Of a stretch of 64,000 nucleotides of DNA, positions 8,717 through 16,486 are shown in pieces. Made by a program: the position numbers and the translations under genes. The notes under the pieces are model-generated. The model saw nothing but the letters and a program-made list of their open reading frames with translations, ran no database searches and was not told the origin of the DNA. The first letter of the stretch is position 1; each line of letters opens with the position of its first letter. The stretch comes from Microcoleus sp. bin38.metabat.b11b12b14.051 (GTDB taxonomy: Bacteria; Cyanobacteriota; Cyanobacteriia; Cyanobacteriales; Microcoleaceae). The DNA is taken from positions 86,487-150,486 of the forward strand of contig NZ_JAAFKD010000017.1 of NCBI RefSeq assembly GCF_013299165.1, in the 5' to 3' direction.

Positions 8717-9544
8717 GTGGAAGCTAAACTCGAACAATTTTCGCGTAAGTGGTTGAGCCTGCTCGTTAGTGGAGCGATCGGTGTAGCAGCGCTGGCGGCC
8801 GTCGTTACCATACAATTGAACGGCCCGTTTGGTTCAACTGCCACAGTTAACCAGAAGGGGGAAAAGCCACTCCCTGCCGTGTCAGCAGGCAGATTCAAGC
8901 AAGAATCCCAGCAAGAATCCCTGAGGCTGAAAATGCTCAAAACAATGCCTAGTTTCGGATTTGATAATTTAATTGCCGACTGGACATTTCTCAAATTTTT
9001 GCAATATTTTGGCGACGACGAAGCGCGGCGGGTGACGGGCTACAATCTCAGCGAAGATTATTTTGACATAGTGACGCGACTAGATCCGCGTTGGGCAGAC
9101 ATTTACCTGTTTCTATCGACAGCAGTATCTTTTTATCAGGGAAAGCCTGAAATTGCTGTTAAATTGATCGAGCGCGGTACTAACGCCCTATCGCCACAAA
9201 TTCATCCGCAAGCGTGGATAGTGTGGCGAACCAAAGGTTTGGATGAGTTGCTGCTGTTGGGCGACATTCCCGAGTCAATTCGCTCTCATGAAATGGCCGC
9301 TGAGTGGATCGAAAAAACGCCAGATGGGCCGAAATTGGCGCCAATGTTTCGAGCAACTGCTGAGTTTTTGCGCCGAGATCCCGATAGCGTAGCGGTGCGG
9401 TTTAATGCTTGGAGTGCCGTTTATTATCAAACAACTGATAAGTTAGTGCGTCTCAGGGCGAGACAAGCTCTTGTCAAGTTGGGAGCTCAGGTGAAAAAAA
9501 ATCAAGATGGAACGGAGATTTTTATTTTACCTCCCAGAAAGTAG
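8717..9544 (+). CDS. Conserved cyanobacterial membrane-anchored protein of unknown function
   Basis: I do not recognise a named family. The 275-residue protein has one N-terminal transmembrane segment (about 13-34) after a short basic stretch, then a soluble domain that is probably outside the cytoplasm. The domain opens with SFGFDNLIADWTFLKFLQYFGDDEAR and continues with helical pairs (residues 110-260) that resemble TPR-like alpha-hairpins. The start is GTG at 8717, directly before EAKLEQF; no good ATG gives the anchor. It is divergent from the protease gene, and its 3' end faces the pseudouridine synthase with a 28-bp gap. Confidence 0.75.
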   Translation: MEAKLEQFSRKWLSLLVSGAIGVAALAAVVTIQLNGPFGSTATVNQKGEKPLPAVSAGRFKQESQQESLRLKMLKTMPSFGFDNLIADWTFLKFLQYFGDDEARRVTGYNLSEDYFDIVTRLDPRWADIYLFLSTAVSFYQGKPEIAVKLIERGTNALSPQIHPQAWIVWRTKGLDELLLLGDIPESIRSHEMAAEWIEKTPDGPKLAPMFRATAEFLRRDPDSVAVRFNAWSAVYYQTTDKLVRLRARQALVKLGAQVKKNQDGTEIFILPPRK

Positions 9545-9572
9545 GGTACGGGCCGCCCGCCCCAAATGAGGT

Positions 9573-10157
9573 TTAGCGCAACTCTGAAAACGATGTGATT
9601 TCTGTGCGAGTTAATTCGCGCCATTCACCGGGTTTAAGCCCTTCGAGACACAAATTCCCGATCGCGCTCCTCACCAGCCGCAGCGTCGGGAATCCTACTG
9701 CTGCGGTCATCCTGCGTACTTGACGGTTGCGGCCTTCAGTCAGAGTCATTTCCAGCCAAGCTGTCGGAATGTTTTTGCGAAATCGAATCGGGGGCTCGCG
9801 GGGCGGCAAAGGAGGTTCTGTCGGCAACAATTGCACTTTTGCCGATCGAGTCCGATAATCTTGAATAGTGACACCTGTTTGCAAAGCTGCGATCGCAGCA
9901 GCATCAGGAATCCGTTCGACTTGCACCAAATAAGTGCGAGGATGAGCAAATTTCGGGTCACTGAGGCGATGCTGCATTTGTCCGTCATCGGTTAACAGCA
10001 GCAAACCTTCACTATCGCGATCGAGCCTGCCGACTGCATAAACATCAGGAATTGGAATATAGTCTTTGAGAGTGCTGCGTTTAGTTTCCCCTGAATTGTC
10101 AGTGAACTGAGTTAAAACATCGTAAGGTTTGTAAAATAGAATGTAGCGATATGGCAT
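9573..10157 (-). CDS. rRNA pseudouridine synthase (RsuA/RluE type)
   Basis: The 194-residue protein begins [18 protein letters not shown] and contains [16 protein letters not shown], whose first Asp is the catalytic nucleophile of the RsuA/RluB/E/F pseudouridine synthases, and later [15 protein letters not shown]. There is no N-terminal S4 domain, as in RluE, which modifies 23S rRNA at position 2457 in E. coli; target identity here is inferred. I choose ATG at 10157: an upstream in-frame ATG at 10220 would add 21 residues that do not belong to the family, whose members usually start just before the YILFNKP-like strand. Confidence 0.88.
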   Translation of the reverse strand: MPYRYILFYKPYDVLTQFTDNSGETKRSTLKDYIPIPDVYAVGRLDRDSEGLLLLTDDGQMQHRLSDPKFAHPRTYLVQVERIPDAAAIAALQTGVTIQDYRTRSAKVQLLPTEPPLPPREPPIRFRKNIPTAWLEMTLTEGRNRQVRRMTAAVGFPTLRLVRSAIGNLCLEGLKPGEWRELTRTEITSFSELR

Positions 10158-10368
10158 AATAAATAAAACATAAAAAATCTCCAATGCCCGAGATAATTTT
10201 AACATTAAATACCTTGGCATGAACTAACATTATGCGCCCCGCAATCATCTATGAGTTATGTGCAGATTCGCGGAGTCCAAAAACATTTAACTCTTGTGAA
10301 ACAGGCATCCTGCCTGTTCTTAAAAATAGTAAAAATCTGAACATCAATAAACTCAACTATATTTTACC

Positions 10369-11484
10369 ATGCCCGAAGCCACACACCGCGTTTGCATCGT
10401 CCTAGGAACTCGCCCAGAAGCGATTAAACTAGCCCCAGTAATTCAACAGTTCAGAAATTGCCCCAACTTTGACACCCAAGTAATTTTAACCGGTCAGCAC
10501 CGAGAAATGGTCGAGCAAGTAATGCAAATGTTCGACCTAAAAGCCGATCGAGATTTAGCAATCATGCAGCACCAGCAAAGCTTGACGGACATTACATCCC
10601 GGAGCTTGCAGGGTTTGGAAGCCTGCTTTAAAGAGTTGCAGCCAGACATCGTGTTGGTTCAGGGAGATACAACAACAGCATTTGCGGCTGCTTTAGCAGC
10701 ATTTTACCAGAAAATACCAGTAGGTCACGTAGAAGCCGGATTGCGGACTGACGACGCGTTCAACCCGTATCCCGAAGAGGCTAACAGGCGGTTGATTTCG
10801 CAGCTTACACGGCTGCATTTTGCCCCAACAGCGCTGGCCGAGGATAATTTAGGGCGATCGGGCGTTTTAGGAGAAATTCACCGTACAGGCAACACAGTCA
10901 TCGACGCTTTGCTATCAGTCGCCAAACGCGAACCAGAATGCAACATTCCCAACCTAGATTGGAGCCAACATCGGACTATATTAGCAACAGTACACCGCCG
11001 CGAAAATTGGGGACAACCCCTAGCCGGAATTGCGCGAGCATTCATCCAAATATTAGATAAATTTCCAGACACAGCATTGCTGTTACCGCTACACAAAAAT
11101 CCCACAGTCCGCGAACCATTAAAAGCACTATTGGGCGACCACCCGAGAATCTTTTTAACAGAACCCTTAGACTACGCCGAATTAGTAGGAGCCATGCAAA
11201 GAAGTCATTTAATCCTCACCGATTCCGGCGGCTTGCAAGAAGAAGCACCGAGTTTGGGCAAGCCAGTTTTAGTATTGCGAGAAACCACAGAAAGACCCGA
11301 AGCAATTTCTGCGGGAACCGCTAAACTTGTCGGTAGAAATTCAGATACAATTACAGAAGCAGCCGCAGAATTACTGAGCAATTCCGCAGCTTACGAGGCA
11401 ATGGCAATGGCAATCAATCCCTTTGGCGACGGTTTAGCAGCATCCCGGATTTTGAAAATAGTTGCAGACTACTTTTCAGACTAA
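10369..11484 (+). CDS. wecB: UDP-N-acetylglucosamine 2-epimerase (non-hydrolysing)
   Basis: This 371-residue protein interconverts UDP-GlcNAc and UDP-ManNAc, the precursor for ManNAc-containing surface polysaccharides. It begins with the Rossmann motif VLGTRPEAIKLAPVI. Residues D100, E122 (HVEAGLRT), E136 (YPEEANR) and H209 (HRRENWG) match the catalytic Asp, Glu, Glu and His of the E. coli enzyme. A UDP-binding C-terminal half carries LTDSGGLQEEAP. The length is normal. It stands alone here, but its product would suit the GT26 (ManNAc-transferase-like) enzyme at 57709 in the same window; that link is inference. Confidence 0.93.
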   Translation: MPEATHRVCIVLGTRPEAIKLAPVIQQFRNCPNFDTQVILTGQHREMVEQVMQMFDLKADRDLAIMQHQQSLTDITSRSLQGLEACFKELQPDIVLVQGDTTTAFAAALAAFYQKIPVGHVEAGLRTDDAFNPYPEEANRRLISQLTRLHFAPTALAEDNLGRSGVLGEIHRTGNTVIDALLSVAKREPECNIPNLDWSQHRTILATVHRRENWGQPLAGIARAFIQILDKFPDTALLLPLHKNPTVREPLKALLGDHPRIFLTEPLDYAELVGAMQRSHLILTDSGGLQEEAPSLGKPVLVLRETTERPEAISAGTAKLVGRNSDTITEAAAELLSNSAAYEAMAMAINPFGDGLAASRILKIVADYFSD

Positions 11485-11502
11485 AAAAGTAATCATAAAA
11501 TA

Positions 11503-11562
11503 GGTTTGTAGTGAGGACTTTAGTCCGCATCCATCCGAGGACTAAAGTCCTCACTACAAACC
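11503..11562. repeat. GTAGTGAGGACTTTAGTCC hairpin repeat
   Basis: A 60-bp inverted repeat (GGTTTGTAGTGAGGACTTT to its complement ending ACTACAAACC) 18 bp after the epimerase stop. It could act as a structured transcript end, but it lacks a T tract. Confidence 0.9.
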
Positions 11563-11641
11563 AATATGATTGCGGTCATTATAGAGAAAATGATCTAATT
11601 CACAATCGAAGAAAGTGCGCTTTTATAGCACCTTAGAACTA

Positions 11642-12556
11642 TCAGTAATCCCCACCGCCACCGCCACCCCCAGAGTCACCACCGCCAAAGCTACCGCCAG
11701 AGTCGCTGCTGCTACTGCTGTAATCACTGCTGCTGCTACTACTGCTACTACTACTGCTACTGCTACCATTAGAAGACCGGATCAGAAGCAAAATCATCCA
11801 TCCTATCAATAAGGCAACGACTAAGAAAAACATTAACACATCACCGGGAGAGCTATTATCCGCAACAACTGGTGATTGAGCAGATATGGGCGACGGTGTT
11901 AGCGCTTGATTTGGTACTGTTCGAGCCAAAGGCAGCGTGTTTTGAGCTTGAGTATTTCCCGAAGGTTTTACACCTTGCCCTGGTACTATTGGAGCCAAAG
12001 GCAGCACGTTTTGAGATTGCACGTTTGCAGTGGGAGTTTGTAAAACATTAACTAACGCCTTTGTCCCCGCCAATGTCCCCCCATCAAAGTCTTGCTGTTT
12101 AAATTTTGGCGTAATTTCCGTTTGAATAACGCTCACTGTCTTGGCATCCGGCAAAATGCCTTGAATGCCGGAACCTGTTTCAATTTGAACGCGGCGTTCC
12201 CCTGCGGAAATTAAGAGTAAAACTCCATTATTTTTACCTTTTTTGCCAATTCCCCAAGAGTTAAATAATTCTGTAGCAAATGCTTTTGGTGTCGCAGATG
12301 GCTTAGTATCAGGCACTGTCACGACTGCGATTTCAGAGCCATTTTTTGCCTCCAACTCCGCAATCATCAGATTTAGCTGAGTTTCCGTGCTGTCGCTGAG
12401 AATGTTGGCTTTATCCGTTACCCAAGTGTTATTTAATTGTCGGGGATTAGGTACTTATTGTACAGTTATAGCTTGGCTAGCTACCGGAAATGCAATTGCC
12501 GATAAGCACAGCAAACTGCTAAAAAATATTTGTTTGTTGCTGGATTGTAACTGCAT
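11642..12556 (-). pseudogene. TPM-domain (YgcG-type) secreted/membrane protein, broken by an in-frame TAA
   Basis: A reading from ATG at 12556 gives a signal peptide (SSLLCLSAIAFPVASQA), then ITVQ, a TAA at 12457-12455, and continues in the same frame with VPNPRQLNNTWVTDKANILS and the TPM domain (to about residue 170 of the full reading). A low-complexity linker, one transmembrane segment (VLMFFLVVALLIGWMILLLI), a poly-Ser tract and a Gly-rich tail follow. Intact relatives read through this point, and a single base change (probably GAA to TAA) explains the break. The downstream 241-codon frame from the ATG at 12367 would lack the signal peptide and the first strand of the domain. TPM proteins have been linked to photosystem II repair and phosphatase activity. 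A sequencing error or a recent nonsense mutation are both possible. Confidence 0.85.
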
Positions 12557-12721
12557 TGTTTGAGTCTCCTCAATGAGCGCTAATATGAGATTTAAATAGA
12601 TATGTCCGCCTACTTACAATTAAATAACCAGCTCGCTGTGATGTCAATTCATATTATTCAGAAGTTGGAGTCATAAAAGTCATAATTTTAGCTACTTCTG
12701 CACCTTACGTTTATACTCCTA

Positions 12722-12817
12722 GACACAGGGGTGGCCAGAAACCGGGTTTTTAACTAAAAAATTCCCCATAACCGTCAATCTAGGTTCAAAAACCCGGTTT
12801 CTTAGGGTGCTAGTGTC
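12722..12817. repeat. AGAAACCGGGTTTTT inverted repeat element
   Basis: A 15-bp arm (12737-12751) pairs perfectly with AAAAACCCGGTTTCT (12788-12802), and outer GACAC/GTGTC ends extend the symmetry to about 96 bp. It has no coding capacity and sits downstream of the thioredoxin-like gene. It could act as a hairpin at the transcript end or be a small mobile repeat. Confidence 0.8.
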
Positions 12818-12837
12818 GCTAACTAATTTAGATATGG

Positions 12838-13380
12838 TTAAGGAGAGGGAAGTGGTGGCTGAAAGTTGCTGCTGCCTTTATAACCGGATAAGATAGCAAT
12901 TTTTTCCAAAGATAGCCTACCTGGGTAATATTTGCCGCGAATTTCCCAAGTGGGATAAGCTTGAATCTTGGCGGCTTTGCACAAATCTGGTTGAGCATCT
13001 TTTCCTCTGGGATCGCACTCAATGTAAGTAATTGCGCTAAACGCTTGTTGCCCGAAAAGTTCTTGTTGCGTGTGACAGTGCGGGCACCAGTAAGCACCGT
13101 ACATTTTGACTCTGATCCTCTGCAAATGGGTTGCTAAAGCTATTTGATCCGGCCCTGATTCGCTAGTAATCGGCGGCGCTTCTTGTTCGGTGACAGGCAA
13201 TTTTGCAGGGGCAGGAGGGGGAGGAGGAGGGAGGGTTTGTGCTAAAGTTTGAGTGGATTTGTTGCGGAAACTGAACTGTGCAATTCCTCCGTCTGCTTTG
13301 GTGCTGAGGCAAATCCCCAAAGTTAGGAAAATGCCGATCGCACAAAAGTTGAATTTGCTTACTCTCATCTTGGATTTCAT
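12838..13380 (-). CDS. Exported thioredoxin-like protein with CPHC motif
   Basis: The 180-residue protein has an N-terminal hydrophobic export segment (residues 9-26), a proline-rich linker (51-72) and a thioredoxin-like domain (about 80-170) with active-site C99-P-H-C102 in YGAYWCPHCHTQQELFG, and a second cysteine pair C122/C134. It closely resembles the C-terminal thioredoxin domain that cyanobacteria fuse to vitamin K epoxide reductase, but the membrane VKOR part is absent. It may help disulfide formation in periplasm or lumen. It overlaps the SLOG-family gene upstream by 4 bp (ATGA), so the two are almost certainly cotranscribed. Confidence 0.85.
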   Translation of the reverse strand: MKSKMRVSKFNFCAIGIFLTLGICLSTKADGGIAQFSFRNKSTQTLAQTLPPPPPPAPAKLPVTEQEAPPITSESGPDQIALATHLQRIRVKMYGAYWCPHCHTQQELFGQQAFSAITYIECDPRGKDAQPDLCKAAKIQAYPTWEIRGKYYPGRLSLEKIAILSGYKGSSNFQPPLPSP

Positions 13381-13874
13381 CTGGGATTTGCTAGGATTTC
13401 ACGAACTTGATTCATAGCCTCTACAGCATTGTTTACCACAAAAATGTTAGATTCTGCTAATTTTTTAAAGAAAAGTTGGCTCTCCCGGCTGTCATTTAAC
13501 AAAATAACTTGCTTGTCAGCTTTGAGGGCGAGGGCTATTTCCGAAGCTGTTCCCGATCCCATACCGCAGGCAATTATTAAATCTGAAGAAAGAATGTTGA
13601 TGTTATTGCGGGCGTTTCCCATATCGGTGACAATGGCAATATCTACTGCTTGAGAAATGCCGCGAGTGTTATTCCCGGGAAGGATACCGATTGTTAAACC
13701 GTTAGCTGCTTTTGCGCCTTTGTTGGCGGCATCCATCACGCCGCTATTTCTGCCGCCAGTTAGCAAGATCCATCCTGCACCGGCGATGAGTTGTCCGAGT
13801 TGATAGGCGTTTTCTAAATCGGTTGATGTGGCACTTTCGCCGGGGCCCATGATGCCAATGATGATTTTTTTCAT
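13377..13874 (-). CDS. TIGR00725-type SLOG/LOG-family protein
   Basis: The 165-residue protein has a Rossmann-like fold with GIMGPGE at the N-terminus, LLTGGRNSGVMDAANKGA near 38-55 and MGSGTASEIALALKADK near 105-121, the hallmarks of the SLOG/LOG nucleotide-binding superfamily (TIGR00725 group). Related LOG proteins are cytokinin-nucleotide phosphoribohydrolases, but this group lacks an established reaction, and I do not assign one. It is the first gene of a two-gene minus-strand operon, overlapping the thioredoxin-like gene by 4 bp. The coupling suggests related roles, unproven. Confidence 0.8.
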   Translation of the reverse strand: MKKIIIGIMGPGESATSTDLENAYQLGQLIAGAGWILLTGGRNSGVMDAANKGAKAANGLTIGILPGNNTRGISQAVDIAIVTDMGNARNNINILSSDLIIACGMGSGTASEIALALKADKQVILLNDSRESQLFFKKLAESNIFVVNNAVEAMNQVREILANPR

Positions 13875-13943
13875 GGTTTTGAACGAGCTGATATCGGCTT
13901 AATAAACATCTTACAAAAATAACTATAAAAGGGTTATTCTGCC

Positions 13944-13966
13944 CGTCCCACATTTTTTGTGGGACG
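13944..13966. repeat. CGTCCCACA hairpin
   Basis: CGTCCCACA and TGTGGGACG form a perfect 9-bp stem around TTTTT. It lies upstream of the SLOG gene's start, so it is not that gene's terminator; it is probably another dispersed hairpin. Confidence 0.7.
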
Positions 13967-13972
13967 TTGTTC

Positions 13973-14217
13973 CCAGCATCCGAAAGTTTAATTGAAAGAA
14001 CTTTTGCACTAAATATAGTTAGCTCATATCGGGTCGATTACCTCAACAAAAACGGTTTGGTTCGTAGTGCGGACTTTAGTCCGCTATAAAGCTGCGGACT
14101 GAAGTCCAGCATCCGAAAGTTTAATTGAAAGAACTTTTGCACTAAATATAGTTAGCTCATATCGGGTCGATTACCTCAACAAAAACGGTTTGGTTCGTAG
14201 TGCGGACTTTAGTCCGC
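13973..14217. repeat. 112-bp direct repeat, two copies, each ending in a GGACTTTAGTCC half-hairpin
   Basis: Positions 13973-14084 and 14106-14217 are near-identical direct copies, offset by 133 bp. Each starts CCAGCATCCGAAAGTTTAAT and ends TTCGTAGTGCGGACTTTAGTCCGC (split here for length: TTCGTAGTGCGG then ACTTTAGTCCGC). After the copies, the hairpin loops are TATAAAGCT (copy 1) and AGCTTTATA (copy 2), exact reverse complements of each other. Confidence 0.9.
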
Positions 14218-14228
14218 AGCTTTATAGC

Positions 14229-14355
14229 GCAATACGGTTTACTTAACATGATCCGAAGAGAGGAACGTGAGCGAAGCGATATTTTATGAAAGCAATCGCA
14301 ATGTCTATTTATCATCGGTTTTCCCTGTTGTTATTTCTTAAGTGAACTGTATTGC
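14229..14355. mobile_element. 127-bp miniature inverted-repeat element with 8-bp target duplication
   Basis: The ends GCAATACGGTTTACTTAA and TTAAGTGAACTGTATTGC are 18-bp inverted repeats with two mismatches. TTTATAGC occurs on both sides (14221-14228 and 14356-14363), a perfect 8-bp target-site duplication. Removing the element and one copy restores a continuous GGACTTTAGTCC...GGACTGAAGTCC hairpin, so it inserted into the loop of the dispersed hairpin repeat. It has no coding capacity. A related right end is at 23822-23889. Confidence 0.88.
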
Positions 14356-14447
14356 TTTATAGCGGACTGAAGTCCGGACTACGAACTCAACGGTTTGTAT
14401 TGACAACTTACTTCAGCGAAATTTAAGGTTATTTTTAACTGCAAGCT

Positions 14448-15314
14448 TCATTTAATGAGTTCTTCTAGTGAGGGAAAAAGTAAGTTTTCGGCGCTTTGTT
14501 TTGGGCAGTCGCAAGGCTGTTGAATGGCGGAAATTTCAGATACATTACCCAGCAGCAAACGGATACTTTCTATTAATAGCGGCAGTGTTAATAATACGAT
14601 CGCCCCGGACACCAACAAGCTAATCAAGCCGTCCGCCCAATTCCAGTGCAGCCAAGCCACGGCGATCGCTGCTACAATTACCCCAATCGAAGAACAAATA
14701 TCCGCAACTGCGTGCAGAAAGGCGCTTTTAAGGTTGAGGTCGCCGTGGCAGCAAGAATGCAGGCAAAAAGCGTTGACAGAGTTGACGCTTAAACCGACAA
14801 TGGCGGTAATTAACATCGGCAGTCCATCTACTTCGGGAGTTGGGGACAGCAATCGGTCGATCGACTCGCAGGCAATCCACAGGGCGATCGCCACTAAACT
14901 GATACTATTAACTAAGGCGGCAACGATCTCAGGGCGATCGGGCAATCCCGAAGCATGAGGCGCATTTCCGGCTTTTCCTGTCTTCCTGGAGGAAAACCAA
15001 GTCGCGGCCAAAGTTATCGTCAAAGCCGCCACATCTGAGAGGACGTGCCCCGCATCCGCTAGCAGGGACAAACTGTGAGAAGCCATCGCAGCGATTAACT
15101 CTGCTACAAAAAAGCTGCTAAGCAGTACCAACGCCGTTTGTAACAGCCGCACTTTGCCAACTTTGGGCTGGGAATTTCCGCAGCGGGCGATCGTCTTCGT
15201 TGATGAGCCTCCCGTAGGGGCGGGCTTAGCTAACGCATTTTTGGTCTGAGAATCAAAATTGTCCTTAACTGGAAATATCATGCAGCAGTCCTTGAAGTCA
15301 AATTCCATTCTCAA
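14448..15314 (-). CDS. Cation diffusion facilitator (CDF) metal exporter
   Basis: The 288-residue protein has six predicted membrane helices from about residue 55, with the two metal-site motifs of the CDF family, HVLSD in helix 2 and HAVAD in helix 5. These bind Zn2+ or similar ions in ZitB/YiiP-type transporters, which export the metal against protons. The usual His-rich loop is short, carrying only HSCCHGD. The cytoplasmic C-terminal domain is reduced to about 35 residues with a CDC motif, unlike full-length YiiP members. The exact start is uncertain: ATG codons at 15314, 15308 and 15281 are in frame. Confidence 0.88.
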   Translation of the reverse strand: MRMEFDFKDCCMIFPVKDNFDSQTKNALAKPAPTGGSSTKTIARCGNSQPKVGKVRLLQTALVLLSSFFVAELIAAMASHSLSLLADAGHVLSDVAALTITLAATWFSSRKTGKAGNAPHASGLPDRPEIVAALVNSISLVAIALWIACESIDRLLSPTPEVDGLPMLITAIVGLSVNSVNAFCLHSCCHGDLNLKSAFLHAVADICSSIGVIVAAIAVAWLHWNWADGLISLLVSGAIVLLTLPLLIESIRLLLGNVSEISAIQQPCDCPKQSAENLLFPSLEELIK

Positions 15315-15334
15315 TTAAACATTAAATTAATGAT

Positions 15335-15461
15335 AACTGTATACGGTTCAGTTAGGATTGTCATTGCGAGGCACGAAGCAATCGCAGAGTCTATTTTTTA
15401 CATGGTTTTATCTCTTTGACGCTCTTAACCCAATGATATTGAATTATAACGGTATACGGTC
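15335..15461. mobile_element. Candidate 127-bp miniature inverted-repeat element
   Basis: The ends AACTGTATACGGTT and (reverse complement) GACCGTATACCGTT match at 11 of 14 positions. The interior contains GAGGCACGAAGCAATCGCAG, similar to the interior of the element at 14229-14355, and the length is the same. No clear target duplication is seen, so the call is tentative. Confidence 0.55.
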
Positions 15462-15513
15462 GCACAAATAAATTAGCTTTACTCTACTTTGTTTAAGCTG
15501 TGTTAAAAGTATC

Positions 15514-15575
15514 AGGTTCGTAGTGAGGACTTTAGTCCTTTCTTAGATGCGGACTAAAGTCCTCACTACGAACCT
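15514..15575. repeat. GTAGTGAGGACTTTAGTCC hairpin repeat
   Basis: A 62-bp inverted repeat (AGGTTCGTAGTGAGGACTTT to its complement ending CTACGAACCT) ending 21 bp before the ATG of the acetyltransferase gene, so it would form a hairpin in or just upstream of its leader. Confidence 0.9.
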
Positions 15576-15596
15576 AAATTAATATATTTGAGTTAC

Positions 15597-16277
15597 ATGA
15601 CTTCTCATCCGCCAACTCCCGATTCGGAACCGCCTCCTTCTGTCGCCAATTCCCCAGATCCTGCGATCAATTCTCTGCCAGTTAGCGAGAATCAGTCAAA
15701 TAGTTTGACAGGTGAATCTTTAATTGATTTGCGGCTGTATGATCAGTCAAATTTCGATCGCGGCAGGCCTAATTGGCTGATATTGCTGTGGTGGTTCGTG
15801 CAGGCGATCGCCTTTCCCCTCACTCCACACCCTTGTAATAGCATCAGAAGCGGGCTGCTGCGGTTATTTGGAGCAAAAATAGGTCGAGGTGCGGTGATTC
15901 GCCCTACGGCTCGTTTTACCTATCCCTGGAAAATTGAAATCGGAGATTATAGTTGGATTGGTGATGATGTTGTCTTGTACAGTTTGGAGCGAATCGCGAT
16001 CGGCAAACACTGCGTAATTTCTCAAAAAAGTTACCTCTGCACCGGCACTCACGACCCTCAAGACCCAGCTTTTGGCTTAATTACAGCATCTGTTATCATC
16101 AATAATGGCGTTTGGATTGCTGCTGACTGCTTCATTGGCCCGGGTGTAGAAATCGGTGCCAATGCTTTAATTGGAGCTCGCAGCAGCGTCTTTAAAAATA
16201 TGCCAGCTAGCTTTGTTTGCACGGGAACACCCTGTCATCCCCGCTATCTGCGAGAAATTAAAAAAAGTTTGGATTAA
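15597..16277 (+). CDS. WcaF-like hexapeptide acetyltransferase
   Basis: The 226-residue protein has a Ser/Pro-rich N-terminal stretch (about 1-45), a helical segment with WLILLWWFVQAIAF, then left-handed beta-helix hexapeptide repeats (about 85-205, e.g. IGRGAVIRPTARF, IEIGDYSWIGDDVVL) and CTGTHD, the Asp/His region of the maltose/galactoside/colanic-acid O-acetyltransferase group. WcaF-type enzymes acetylate exopolysaccharide sugars from acetyl-CoA. The start is set at ATG 15597; a TTG nine bases upstream is also in frame. The stop codon adjoins an inverted-repeat element. There is no glycosyltransferase neighbour here. Confidence 0.82.
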   Translation: MTSHPPTPDSEPPPSVANSPDPAINSLPVSENQSNSLTGESLIDLRLYDQSNFDRGRPNWLILLWWFVQAIAFPLTPHPCNSIRSGLLRLFGAKIGRGAVIRPTARFTYPWKIEIGDYSWIGDDVVLYSLERIAIGKHCVISQKSYLCTGTHDPQDPAFGLITASVIINNGVWIAADCFIGPGVEIGANALIGARSSVFKNMPASFVCTGTPCHPRYLREIKKSLD

Positions 16278-16398
16278 CTGAGATATTGCACCATTTTCAA
16301 TCACAGGCTTTCTGACTTTTTCCACAAAAAATCAAGTTGATTGTGGGGTGTCCCGCCCGCTATTGAAAAACTTATTAGCAATGATACAATATCTCAGT
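16277..16398. mobile_element. Candidate 122-bp inverted-repeat element at the end of the acetyltransferase gene
   Basis: ACTGAGATATTG (16277-16288) pairs perfectly with CAATATCTCAGT (16387-16398), and the match continues imperfectly inward (CACCATT against AATGATA). The element begins at the last base of the acetyltransferase stop codon. No coding capacity. Confidence 0.6.
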
Positions 16399-16486
16399 AG
16401 CAAGCAAGTTCCTCCTAGATTATCCAACTTCGCCGCTCGATATTAAAGCGGTTGAAATAGCAATATATTTACTAATTTGCCACAAA

